From Triops longicaudatus (taxonomy: Eukaryota; Arthropoda; Branchiopoda; Notostraca; Triopsidae): 64,000 nt of DNA. Each line of letters begins with the position of its first letter. Within the stretch, counting starts at the first letter, position 1. Positions 36,072 to 47,584 of the stretch are shown here, piece after piece. Under the pieces are notes generated by a model. It was not told where the DNA came from and did no database searches. It was given only the letters and a program-made list of their open reading frames with translations. The translations under genes were made by a program, and so were the position numbers. The stretch is from NCBI GenBank assembly GCA_022885665.1, contig JAGQDJ010000100.1, forward strand, positions 141,501 to 205,500, written 5' to 3'.

Positions 36072-39000
36072 ATGCATCATTCCCCGTACGAAATCAAAGA
36101 CAAGCTTTTAAAGGCACTGGACAAGGAGAACAATGTAAGCTTTCAATAATTATCAGGTGTCAGGTGGGCTCGTATTAGCCAAAATTATTCCAACTTTTGC
36201 ATTGCCTCCCTTCCCAACTCCGAAAACGTTCATCCACACTACACGTTCCTTGGCGTTGTCGTGGGCTCCCCTTCCCCAGCACAACTGGCAAAGACCCCTG
36301 GGCCTGGCTGTGGCGCTCTGTGGCAACCATTTCCCCTGGCTGGCCCCGAAACTTTCCTGGCTTTGCTCACCAAAGTTTGGCACTCGAAAACGGCGTCATT
36401 CGGGGCATAATCTGCCGAATTTCGCCACGAAAATGGCATCACTGTCAAGCTCGTTTTACGCACTGCACTGTGGCACTATGCACTAACCATTTTAACGCAG
36501 GTAAGTTAACTGCCTTTAACGGCTAAATGGGGTTTTTGGATGGCTTCGAGAGATCGACGTTCCAAGGCCGAGTCCCGGTGCCCAGCCCTTCGACTGCTTG
36601 TAAGTGGAAACACTGGGCATGCGTTTCTCCTGCCGCGAACAACACGCCAGGACCCTAGTTGCCGAGCCAGGCCCGGGTCAAACAAGGCCCACACACGCAC
36701 AACTTTATCGACCGTTTCTATCTTGGCCGCACAACTTCGAGTCGCAAAACTACTCAAAACTTATCGCAAACACGCCTTCGTGCTTCATCGAAGAATGCAC
36801 AACCTCTTCGCCCAAACCCCTAATCATTTGTTGCTTTTGTTTTCCTTATTGCATTGTTTACCTCTGTATACCGCTTAATGTATGTTAATAGTCTTAATTG
36901 TCTTGTAAATTGTTTATTTTTTTAGATACTAAGTGTATAATAAAATGTTGAGCATTGTTGTAGACTAACAATAGAAACTGTTAGAAGCAAGTTTTAAAAA
37001 ATGGCTGCTTGAGACATAGTTCAGAACCTTACCTTATTGAAAAGTCTGTATTACATTTATGTTCTTGTGAGTACTACGTTAGGTTAAATATTCTAGTTGT
37101 GTACCCACTGAAAATGTATTTGGTACGTTTTGCTTATCCTTTCTTAATATAATCGAAGTAGAACATATTCAAGTTAAGCCTTTTTAACTTGTTTAACCCA
37201 CACCTGCAAATATAGACCTCGCGAAAGTTAATAAAAAAAACTATATACTAGTTTATTTGCAGCATTGGTGCACTTTTCAATAGGCCAAAGTTTCTTTGAA
37301 ATCAAACGTGTAGGATTGCGGTTTTTATTAAAAATTATACTTTATTATTATATTTTATCTATGTTCTAACCTTTTTTGTACATCCAGTATTTATTTTTAG
37401 CTCATTTCTTAAGTTTAATTAGTTTATTGCTAATTCAGTACCGTCCTTTTTTGTCGAATATTTTTTATGGCGTGGTTTATTCAATGCAAGCGTTCTAATA
37501 ATAATCATTTTTTTAATTATTCAGGTGGTGGACATGGCTCTGGCAATGGAAGTTATCACTCTCTTGGAGAGAACTCCGATTACCAAAGAAGCCCTGGAAG
37601 TGAGTACCGCGCAACTCAAGCGAATTAAACCGACTCTAATGTATTCTTCTGTCTCCTAGGCCACCCGACTGGGCAAATACATTAACGAGATGAGAAAGAA
37701 GACGCACAATGAACTCCTTGCACGCCGTGCCAAAGATCTCGTTCGTCGCTGGCGGGACATGGTAGTGACCAAACCGACGGAAAACGGTACCGGTGGGACG
37801 GGTCCTGGCCCAGGTGCTGGCACAGGGGGCGGAGCTACTCCTTACAACAACAATAACAAGCCTGCGGTAACACCCCCGAGTGGCATGTTCCGTGTGGCCT
37901 CTTCCCCTGCCTTAACTTCCATGCAACGCGGCGGAGCAGGAGCGGCAGCCATGAGTAGCCCCGCCCTCGCCCGCCCGAGTAGTCGTAACAACGCCAAACC
38001 CGTGGTTAGTCCTGCTTTGCGGCAGGTGGCCAGTAGTCCCGCCTTCAAACCTGTTCTCAGTCCCGAATTCGCCTCCAGTGCGAGTACCAGTCCCAGTTTA
38101 ACGTTTTCTGCTCACGGCTCGCGCCCGACTACGCCTTCCATGGCAGCCATGATCCGATCCCGGGTCATAAGCCCCGGGCCAGGTCGACCGGCCACCGGGC
38201 TGTCGGCCTTAAGTCCCGTGTCACCGGGTGGTATTGGAGGTAGCTTTTCCAACTCGAGTTCCTATGCGCCCAAGACGGAAGGCGTGGCCAAAACCCATGC
38301 AGCCAACAAACGACTGAGAAAAGACGACGACGAAGACGACGGAAACAGTTTGCCCGAGAGTAAACGACCCCGGACGACCATGAACGGCGTGGAGTGGATG
38401 GACGAAGAGAGCAGGGGCAGTACGTCGAGTCTCATTAGCGTGGAAGACAAAACGCCCTTGGTTATAGAGGAAACGAGCAACAGCGCTGTGGACGTCCAGG
38501 AGAAGAAACAGCGTCGAGGACGCAAAGCCGAGGCAAGGAAAGAGGCTATGAGCGACGTTCTGAAGCAAAAGTTTGCCTCCATTGCGCGGACACCCAAAGT
38601 CAAGACGACGCAGCAATTGCTGGAGGATTTAGCCAAACGCTCAGGATCGCCTTCGCTAGCTTCGAAGGCTGAAACTCTCACGGCCCAGCAAGATTCCTTA
38701 GCGCAAGAAGCGAATCGGGCTAAGGAGTTTGCAGCCTCAAGCAGACAATGGGAAGCCAACTCGCTGAGTAAACTGTGGAAATCTCAAACGGCGCCTCAGG
38801 AAGGCGTGACCGTCGCTCCTGCGACTAGCGAACGGCTTCCCGTCCCAACGACTCTGGGGCAGGCGCCCGTGGAGTCCGTGGAGGACATTTTGGCCAAATT
38901 ACCTCCCATTGACCCTACGGTGCTCGAAGAACCAGAAGGCATGGGCCAAGAGGAGGAGTTAAGCCGGGTAAAAGTGGAAGTTAGTGAGACATTGATCGAA

Positions 39001-39141
39001 CGTTTGCATTCGGAACCGTGTGACCACGTGAATGGAACCAGAGACTACCAGAACCAATTCCGCGAGTGGCACGAAACGTTGTCCGTGCCTTCTCATCAAG
39101 GCAGTTTATTGCACCTGTTGCCTTATTGCGTCATAGATTGA
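36072..39141 (+). CDS. MED26: Mediator complex subunit 26
   Basis: MED26 is the metazoan Mediator subunit that recruits elongation factors through its N-terminal TFIIS-like domain. Exons 36072-36134, 37525-37599 and 37660-39141 join in phase 0 to give 539 residues (human 600). Residues 1-90 form the TFIIS N-domain: KDKLLKALDKENN, then VISSLEK-like VITLLERTPITKEALE, TRLGKYINEMRKKT and LARRAKDLVRRW. A Gly/Pro/Asn-rich linker and a long Ser/Pro-rich disordered region follow. The end, FREWHETLS through LLHLLPYCVID, matches the conserved Mediator-binding C-terminus of MED26. The ATG at 36072 is the first in frame after an upstream stop at 35961. Confidence 0.93.
36157..36880. other. GC-rich island in MED26 intron 1
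   Basis: This part of the 1.4-kb intron is clearly GC-richer than its AT-rich surroundings and is open in several frames on both strands. It contains TTTTAACGCAG directly followed by GTAAGT at 36501, an acceptor-like and donor-like signal back to back. It could be an alternative 5' exon or a splicing waypoint. I recognise no protein in it. Confidence 0.45.
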
Positions 39142-41227
39142 AAACGAAACACATCAATGGCATTTTTTTTTATTTACGAGAACATAATCCGCAGGAGGTT
39201 ATATAACGAATATTTCTTTAAAGGAGAACAGAAACCCAGTTGGAGACAGAGGGAGTTTCTGTTGCTCTGCCTACACACCTTCCGTGGTTACCGCCTTCCC
39301 TCATCTTGCACTCTTACTAGTCGGCCACACGTTGTTGTTGGATGACGTCAGCACCCACCAGGGACGAAATTGGACCCATCCGAAACATTGGAGCGTGACA
39401 TTGTGCAGTAACGAGATGAGAAGGTTCTTGGAGATGTTTAGGGAAAATTGTGATGGATCATTCGTGAAGATTAAAAAGAACGTAATTAGAACGTAGAATT
39501 TTTGGTGGATGTTGAATGCATTGTTAAAATGTGTGTCTTAAACATTTTAAGGAGTTCGTCAAAAAAAAAAAGCGTTTTTCCGGGTTTGTGACGGGGTTTG
39601 ATTGGCGGCCTTGCTCTATATATCATCTGTGATTGAACACCTTACAAGCAGAGGGAGATGCCCAGGCCAGACCGAAACTTTTTTCCAGAAACTAATTTCA
39701 AGTCATTTGATTTACGACTTTGACCCGCTTCTCACAGTTTGCGTAAAAGAGAAAAATTCATACACGGATAGGCTTTCTTTACAGTTGTTACCAAAAATGT
39801 TTTTCAGGGCTTTTTCATTTTGAAGTAAAACAAACGTTTTCTCGCTCTTGGAAAAATCTAGTCTTGCCACAGGAATAAATTTCATACAATTATTTAAGCT
39901 TCCATTTTTTAAAGACAGCTTACCATAACTGAAAAGTATTCACATTTAAACACCGGTAAATTGAAATAATCGAAAATACTGAACCAAGTAACTGGTCAGG
40001 TTAGTAGGGCAAATCCTGAGGCTGCGAGGTGGCAGTGCCTCATTTAAAAGTAACCAATGAAAAAAAAAACAGACTCCGGAACGATTAGACAAAATTAGTA
40101 TGGAGAAACAGCATCCAATCATTCCCCTGCTAGGACTTTTTTTCTGGAAAGGCAAAACAAATGTAAAAAGCGTGAAGGGCTAGAATTTTAACTTTGACGG
40201 CAAAAGGAACAGGGACTGTCATTCAAATTCATATGTTGCTGTATGTGTGAATGGAATTCGTATAAAAGTTTTCTATGATGTGCTTTGAAGATGAAAAACA
40301 ATCCAGAATGGTTAGTGTGTGTTGTTGATAAGAAAAAGCAAAAAAAAAAAATCAGACCATGCTAAAGTATCTCATCTCCTCCCCCCAAAGCGTTAAAAAA
40401 GCCGAGAATTTTCTATAACCGGAGAAATGAGGGTGGTATGCTTTTTTTGTGGAATTCGTTTGTTTAGCCAAGAAGGAAGTTTTCCTTAGTGGAACTCTTG
40501 GAATAAAAGGGTGTTCACCCTTCTGAACAAAAGACGTCTTGCATTCACTCGAGTCCAGTTGAATCGAAAAGAGTTTCTTTCAGACTCAAGGTGTTTTTCA
40601 GTGCATTCAGTCCATTCGTGAATGCCTGTTTTCCGTTTTACGTAGAATTTTTTCTTTGGCGAAAATACCCGCGAGTGTTCACGCCAATTTCAATTTTATC
40701 GGTGTACCTGAAGTTGTGTCAGACGCTCTTATTTATATTTCCTTAAATCGGGATCTTGCAAAATGTTCATTATAGTCGAGAGTTCGATATGAAGAGATTA
40801 AATTGCACTCGGAAAAACATTAAAATGCGTGCATGCAAGCAGCGAAATATTTTTTGTAGTTTGGCCGGGCGAACCGTGCTTACTCCGGTCTTCCCAGACT
40901 CCCCATGGCACTGCAAGCGTTAGCAAAAGACGAGAAAAATTCGTGACCGAGGGAACCTTGTTTACTCCGGGGTGATCGCTCCGGTTAAAGTTACCTTGTA
41001 TCTATTCTTAGTTCCGACTTTCACTTTACTCTAATAACATCGCGTGACTTACCTTAGGTAACTTTCACCTGTGAAATTCACATACAAGGAAATCTAGCAC
41101 CATTTTAACTTGTCTAGGGGAAAGGATATTTTTTTATTGTTGCTACCCGTTCAGGCCCACCGTAATGTAATGTAAATATTTTTCGTGTATTTTTTCTTGT
41201 CTGGCATTGTTTCCTTTACACAGTAAC
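39142..41227. other. Convergent spacer between MED26 and GNL2
   Basis: No gene is recognised in these 2.1 kb. They hold the MED26 3' UTR and downstream DNA; AATAAA strings occur near 39871 and 40503. Around 40970-41095 there is a diverged copy of the repeat phrase clustered at 4300-5350, and near 40770 a fragment resembling the MITE ends. Confidence 0.6.
41133..41138 (-). terminator. Polyadenylation signal of GNL2
   Basis: TTTATT on the plus strand is AATAAA on the minus strand, about 90 bp past the GNL2 stop codon. It is the first canonical signal downstream of that gene. Confidence 0.5.
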
Positions 41228-43395
41228 TCACTTTTTACAATGTCCCCGGAAAGCTTTTGCCATTTCTACAAAGGAATTGCGTTTGCTTCGGTTTTTGACG
41301 TTAACCGCTTCGTAGAAATGTGCACCCACCTTTTTACGTTTTTGCTGACGTTCTATACTACGTTTTTCCTTTGAAGTCAACTTGTGTCGCGGATTTTTCT
41401 TCGTTGCTCCTTCATCGTCCGAGCCTTCATCTTCCACCTTGGGTTTCTTTGTCTTCTTCACCGCCTTTTTCTTCGCTGTACCCGGCGCTACTGCAAATTT
41501 CCCTGCGGCTTTCTTTTTCGTTACCGTTCTTGCCTTCACCACTACTGTTTTCGGCTTTGCTGGTGCTCCAATTACGTCTTTGTCTTCTTCTTCTTCCTCG
41601 TCCTCCTCTTCTTCGCTTTCTTCTTCATCGTCTTCAGATTCCTCCTCTTTCTTTCGCTTCAATGGTGCTTCTTCTACGTTCTCTTCATCCACCGTCTCTT
41701 CTTCTTCCTCTTCATTGACGTCTTCCTCTTCTTCGACATCTTCATCGACTTCTAAAGGTTTCACGTCATCTTCGGCATAAGGCAAATCGACCCTAATTTT
41801 GCTAAAATCCTGTGCCATTCTCAATTTCTGGTTAAGCTCCTCTTTGGCTTTTTCAACCTTAGATTCCGCCTCTTGTTTCTGTTCTTCCTGAGGCGGGTGA
41901 GAATCAGGGGGCGGGACGAAGAAGGGTATCCTGCCTCTCTGCCAATCATTGAGTACCTGTTTAGCCACAGCGTTAATATCTGGTTCGCCGTGTTTCAATA
42001 ATTTGCCCGTTTTACGTGCCAACTGTTCCAAGAAATCATGGGTATCTTTCCATTCATCGACTTTGTACGTTTTCTTGACATAATCTCTTTTAACTCGGTC
42101 TAAAATGGGCTGAATGAAATCGTCAGGTGTTTGGATGTTCTCGACTCGCACGACGCCTTTCAAAACCTTCTCTTCGTCCGTTTCTCCTGTGGGGTAGACC
42201 ACCCCGGGGCAGTCGATCAGGAAAATTCGCCTCATGAGCGTAATGTACTGCCAGACTTTGGTTTCACCGGCAATCGGGGCGACTTTGCAGACCTTCTTCG
42301 ATCGCAACGTGTTAATGACCGAGGATTTCCCCACGTTAGGGTAGCCAATGAACCCGACGCTGATTTGCTTCTTGTCAGCGTGGAGTTTGCCAAACTGACG
42401 TAACAAGTTGATCAAGGAGCCTTTGCCGAAAGGATGGGTCAAGGACGAACGGAAGGCCATAGTAGGGTATTCACGACTCAGGGTCTTGACCCAACGTTGG
42501 GTGACCCAGGTAGGGACAAGGTCGACTTTGTTGAGCACGAAGAAAAGATGCTTGTGGGGTTTTTCCTTTTTCAAAAATTGCTCGACTTGCTTGCAACGTG
42601 TGCCCATGGGGTCGCGTGCGTCCAAGACTTGGATGATGACGTCAGAAGAGTCGATGACTTTGTACAGCTCGCCCCAAATGCGTTTACTGAGACCGGCTTT
42701 CATGACCATTTCACGGGTTAAGTCGTATGAATCAGGAGCGTCCCGGACTAAGCTTTTGTCGTTTTCTTGCACGTAGTTGTCGCCAGATTGCTGGGCTTGG
42801 TTGAAGTAGCATTCCAAGTCGGTATTGGCTAAGTTAGGGCGTTTGCGCGTTTTCTTTGGACCGAAGACGCTTTCGAAAGATTCGGTTTCCAAGACGTGGA
42901 CGCGAGCGAATTTGGCGGTCTCGTTCAGCAGAGTGACGGGCAGTTTGGTTTGTTTCATAACCACCTGGATCAAAACAAATGAAATTAATTTACTATTTTG
43001 ACATATAACAAAGACTCGAATTGTTTTAAGCGATTAACGGTCAGAAATACCTGATATGGGTCTTTAATAGCTTTGCCGAGTTCTTCCTGGAACTTTTGCA
43101 GAGCATTCTGGGAGACAACTTTGACGTTACCGAACCATTTTTGGCTCGGTTCTACTCTGGCCACGGTGCCTGGGTCGACTTTAGACTGAAAGGGTGCCGC
43201 CCGGACAATTTTGCCAGTACGGTCGCGTTTGGCTTTGAAATTTTTGTACATCTTAAGACGTTTAATCGTGGCTTTATCACGGGCTTTAGCTACCCCCTTT
43301 AAACCACTCGTAGATCGTTCGGCATTCATGCTGTGACCGGATTTATTGAACGTCTCGCGTTTGGTTAACTTCTTCTTTTCTCTTGATTTTGCCAT
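41228..43395 (-). CDS. GNL2: Nucleolar GTP-binding protein 2 (NOG2/NGP-1)
   Basis: Nucleolar GTPase needed for 60S pre-ribosome maturation. Two exons, 43395-43051 and 42964-41228, join in phase 0 ([15 protein letters not shown]) to give 693 residues (human 731). The NGP1 N-terminal domain opens with a basic [13 protein letters not shown]. The GTPase is circularly permuted, as in the YlqF/YawG family: DARDP near residue 230, NKVD at 260-263, GYPNVGKSS at 322-330 and DCPG at 366-369. The second half is a long Glu/Asp-rich tail with basic patches, which gives the Ser-rich antisense frames at 41382-41780. The N-domain is followed by [17 protein letters not shown], diagnostic for NOG2 rather than GNL1 or GNL3. 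It is divergent from KAT14. Confidence 0.97.
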
Positions 43396-44061
43396 GGTGG
43401 TCCTGCAGTTAAAGATAAATTAGAATCTGTTGAAATTAACTAGTTAAAGGTAGTTTACTGCGTTTAGTAAAGTCTTCGGCCAAACAAATCAACAACCATA
43501 GATATTGGTTACAAAAACACGTGTGGCAAGAAAGATCCTCGCGACATCTAGTAATTGCAAGCGAACCGTTCTAAAGACGCGATATTACTTTCGAAAATCT
43601 TTTTTGTAGTTACGTTTATAATTGTTCAGAAATCTAAACATTTTAATTCTATAAAAATAATAATTTTCTGAAAATATTAATGATTTTTTATTTTCCTTCA
43701 CAAGTCTGATTTTCGAAACTTTTTAGTAGAGCTCGGCGGTTTTCCATAGCGTCTAGCGATTCGCCATTCCTCACTGCAAAATTTAAAATGTTTACATCGA
43801 TGGTTTCGCGCATGTCAGGCGCATGGTAAAGAAAAAAAAACATTTCAAAGTGCTGAAAAATTCCAGAATTTACGGAAGTGTGACTGTTATCCGAATTTAG
43901 ATGTGCAAGTCAATTTTTATTTATCAATTACTGTCTAAATTGACGTATTACACTTATAATACGTAATAAAAAATATCATAGGTAAATATAATGAAAAAAA
44001 TAATCATTAAATAATTATTTTTCAATTACCCAGAGAGCAGAGGATTGTCGTAACAAGGGCG
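43396..44061. other. Divergent spacer between GNL2 and KAT14
   Basis: The 666-bp spacer becomes strongly AT-rich toward KAT14. Apart from the CCAAT and E-box pair near GNL2 I see no further recognisable site and no gene. Confidence 0.6.
43504..43523 (-). promoter_or_regulatory. CCAAT box and CACGTG E-box upstream of GNL2
   Basis: ATTGG (CCAAT on the minus strand) at 43504-43508 and CACGTG at 43518-43523 lie 109-128 bp before the GNL2 start codon. A CACGTG E-box is a common element of ribosome-biogenesis genes in animals. The role here is inferred from position. Confidence 0.35.
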
Positions 44062-47000
44062 ATGGATTTGGCAAGCCCAGATTGCGTTTACTGCAAAAAG
44101 TCTACTAAAGACTGTCCGCCTACGTCGCCTGCCTTTACGTGCAACCAGTGTTCGTTTCCTATCCATCCAAAATGTTTGAAGAAAGGTCCAATACCGGGAG
44201 CTTTGTTGGGCGATCCTTTTTACACCATAGTTTGCACCAAATGCTGCCAATCAGATGTCGAAGTCATTTCTCGGCCAAAACTTTCTTGGTACATATATTA
44301 AAAATAATAGAAAAAATAAAAATTCAATATCACAAAAAAGAAAAGTTAAAAATATTAAAATATTTTCTAAGCTTTGCCCTTATTTTCCAGGCTAGACGTC
44401 ACACTACTTACACTGTATAACATGGCTCATGACAAGAACATTCCTAGCAAACATGGCTATTTCCACTACAAAAACCAAATTGCGGTTTACGTGAAGGACA
44501 AATGGAATGTTCTCTTCCCCCCGAATGCGTATTTATAGCTATCATTGCATATAAAGTGTAGTTTATACCTTATTATTAAATAGGAACGTTTCCAAAAACT
44601 GGCATATTTCACTGTCGTCGGTGCTGTCAAGCCACAGCCCAACGTTTTTCGCTTCAGGAGCGAAAGAACTCAAAGAGCTCGGGTGGTGGAAATTGGCTCG
44701 TTTTGCGTCACCAGTCGAACTGTTAGCTGCTAAACGCCAAGCACAGACTAATAACACACCACCGGCTCGTATGCCAGTTTCGCGTTACCCCGTAATTTGC
44801 TTCACATCTTTTTAACTAGTTTTGAGCGTTTTTCAAATTATTCTGAAAGTTTCTAAGAAAATTACAAGCCTACAGATTACTGAAATTGCTGTAAAATTCT
44901 GATTTTTTTTTATGTTTACAGAATTGTCTACTATACTGTGTTTACGTCTACTATATTGTAGTAGAATTGCCCGTATTTTACAAATATAATCGAATTTTAT
45001 AGAATTTAGTAGTCTATCTAGTGTATATATAGTCTACAGATATTCACAGATTATACTTATATAGTATATAAAGTGTTACGAAATCGTGTTAGTGTGGATT
45101 TTTTTATTTATTAATTTTTTTATTTTATTTTTTGACAGGGAACGAGAAGGAAAAACAAAGAAAAGCAAGATACTACAATAGCAGAGACAACGATGGACTC
45201 GGAAGATTCAATGAGTTCGGCCAGTGTTTGGACCCCAGCACCTTCTCTCATGGACGATGAGGATTCGAGTGAAACTAGCGTATCTACGAGTACTGTTAGC
45301 AGCAAAATCAGAGCCAAGGAAGAATGGTTGACAGCAGAGGGTCTCAAAGTCAGCGAAACCGTGCCAGAACACTTGTTCGGCGACCATGATAGCCCTATCG
45401 ATTATGAAATTGAAGTGGATGACGGTTTTGCGGTTCAAGAAGAACTGGCATTGGATGTAGGCACTTTCCAGCCGAAAGTGAAAGTAGAGGAAGGAGCTTC
45501 AGCCAGTACTTCGACACCAAATGCGCCATTCGTTAATACACAGATCATTGGACGTAAAGAGATCCAGGAAGAGAAGGAAACGGACAATAACGAAGAAAAG
45601 GAGGAGAAAGAACAGATCAAGAAAGCGAAACGGAGAAAGAAAGAAGAAGACAATAAATCAATCAAGTAAAAATTGGTTGTTGATTCATATTGCAACTTTT
45701 TTCGCATTAATGTACTTGCTTTCGTTTTAGGTTAGTACCTATGGGTGTCTACGAAGAACAAGTTTTATTACGGAGGCTAGATACACTTAACCACCTAAGA
45801 AAACTGAATGCCGACGGTCTTCGATTGAGAAGGAAACTTATTGTGCGCAAGAATTGCCGAACTTCAGGTCGACCTGTCTTTGATTTCGATAGTCTTGTCA
45901 GCAAATTGAATGGCAATCCTGTGGAAGAATCCAACACTTGTCAAATAAGTCGGCCATTAGAACAAAGAGTTTTGGACCGATTTTATGTAATGTTTCACAT
46001 TGTGGAGTACATTGCGCAGTTTGTAATCTCTCTGGTGGGAATAGGGAGGCGTGCACCATTCGCTGGAATACCAAAGGAAGTCTACGAGCTTTAGAGTCAA
46101 ACTCATTGGAGGGGAATCGACACCGCAGGCGTTTGTTAGTCCTTATACGGGAAGGTAGATCTTACTTGCTGCTTTTTTAGTATTTCTTTTTTTTAATTTG
46201 CAAGTATCTTTTTAATCAAAGCTATTTTTATTCCTCAAACTTGACAAATAATCGTTGAGTGATTTAGGTTTAGCTTTGTGTTAGCTTTCGTTACAATTAG
46301 CTTGACTTTAGTGGGAATTAAATGATTTTCTTTATCGTCTTACAGGAAATTAAAGCCCTTTATTCGGCGTGATTACGATTGCAAGCCACCTAAAGCTAAA
46401 ATATTGGACGCCATTCGCGTACGAGGGTTGGAAAAAGGTCTTCTGGAAAGTGCACCAACAACAATACCTTTGGATTATTGTTATGTTCAACCTCAACACA
46501 TAGCTGCAGTAAATGCGCTTTGTAGGGAGTTTTTCTGGCCGGGAATTGATCGTAAGTGCGATCTCATGTTTGCCCTTTTAATTTTCTAAGTTTATTTATT
46601 TATTTTATTTTGATTATTTTTTTCTAGTTTGCGAAGTTTTGCAGTACCCGGACTTTTCATGTGTGGTACTGTACCGGAAAGTTGTAGTAGCGTTTGCGTT
46701 TATGGTACCTGATGTTTCCTATAACGAAGCATATATTTCATTCATATTTACGCATCCGGATTGGCGAGGTGCCGGGATTGCGAAGTTTATGCTGTACCAT
46801 TTGATACAGGTATTAAAAAATGAACATAATGCAAAAAGGAACAGGCTGTGTATATGCTTTTGAAAGAATGAAACGATCTTAGTAACTATTTTTTTTTTTT
46901 TTTTTTTTTTTTAATTTTCAGACTGGAATGGGAAAAGATATAACGCTACACGTTTCGGCGACGAACCAAGCTTTGATCCTGTACCAACGGTTTGGCTTCA

Positions 47001-47095
47001 AAGTGGAAGAATTTTTGACAGATTTTTATGACAAATATCTGCCTGCTGACAGTACTCAGTGTAAACATGCCTTATTTATGCGACTGTGTCGTTGA
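44062..47095 (+). CDS. KAT14: Lysine acetyltransferase 14 (CSRP2BP, ATAC complex)
   Basis: KAT14 is a GNAT-fold histone acetyltransferase of the ATAC complex. Nine exons (44062-44288, 44391-44528, 44584-44791, 45139-45665, 45731-45986, 46045-46154, 46346-46551, 46628-46809, 46922-47095) join in phase to 675 residues (human 782). Residues 1-75 carry paired Cys/His motifs (CVYC, CNQC, HPKC, CTKC). The GYFRWKED-like block reads GYFHYKN, then FFASGAKELKELGWWKL. After an acidic/basic disordered middle come YEEQVLLRRL, SPYTGRKLKPFIRRDY, LDYCYVQPQHI and ECLQYPDFS-like LCEVLQYPDFSCVVLYRKV. The GNAT acetyl-CoA motif is HPDWRGAGIAK, near residue 600. The sixth exon is reached only by removing a 58-nt intron (45987-46044). 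Confidence 0.95.
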
Positions 47096-47104
47096 ATTAC
47101 GATA

Positions 47105-47110
47105 AATAAA
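47105..47110 (+). terminator. Polyadenylation signal of KAT14
   Basis: AATAAA begins ten bases after the KAT14 stop codon. A very short 3' UTR is consistent with the compact spacing to COG5. Confidence 0.6.
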
Positions 47111-47483
47111 GTTCAGTTCATTTTATAAGGAGTCGAGTGAATCTTTGAAATTCTTTTATACTTTTCTCATTTACATTACAGAGCAGTTGAATTTTCTTTA
47201 TTGCCCAAGTTGTGTGCCGTGTGAAATTTGTATGCACATATAGCTGTGGCAAGTACGCTAATTTTCCCCAAAAAATCCTGTGTTTACCCTCTTTGGCTGT
47301 TAGCTTCCGAAAGTTCAATTTTTCTTTACTTATTTCCTACTTGTTCAATAGAAGCTACTTCTCGGGATATTTACGTCTCTTATGCTCATGATTTTACCAG
47401 CAAATTTGTAAAAAGAAAGGCTGATAAATGTGGTATTTAATTCATCATTATTTTAAAGAGTTCCCGCAATAATTTTATTTTGA

Positions 47484-47491
47484 TGACGTCA
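47484..47491 (+). promoter_or_regulatory. CRE-type site in the COG5 promoter
   Basis: A perfect TGACGTCA palindrome (CREB/ATF type) lies about 95 bp before the COG5 ATG, followed by ATTGG (CCAAT on the other strand) near 47519. The pairing and distance suit a housekeeping core promoter. TGACGTCA occurs several other times in the window, so it is not specific alone. Confidence 0.35.
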
Positions 47492-47584
47492 CTCATTGCA
47501 TCGAATGACGCATGGCCAGATTGGTTTGTTTTGACGTGGCTGTTTTGGAGGGACTTGCCGTCATATAACGTAAAAGGAGCACAA

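Noticed and set aside
41320..41780. Long Ser-rich plus-strand frames
   Set aside because: They are the antisense of the Glu/Asp-rich GNL2 tail, where GAA/GAG codons read as TTC/CTC.
45938..46180. Cys/His-rich frame looking like a zinc finger (CNVSHCGVHCAVC)
   Set aside because: It overlaps the 58-nt KAT14 intron and is out of frame with the exons on both sides.
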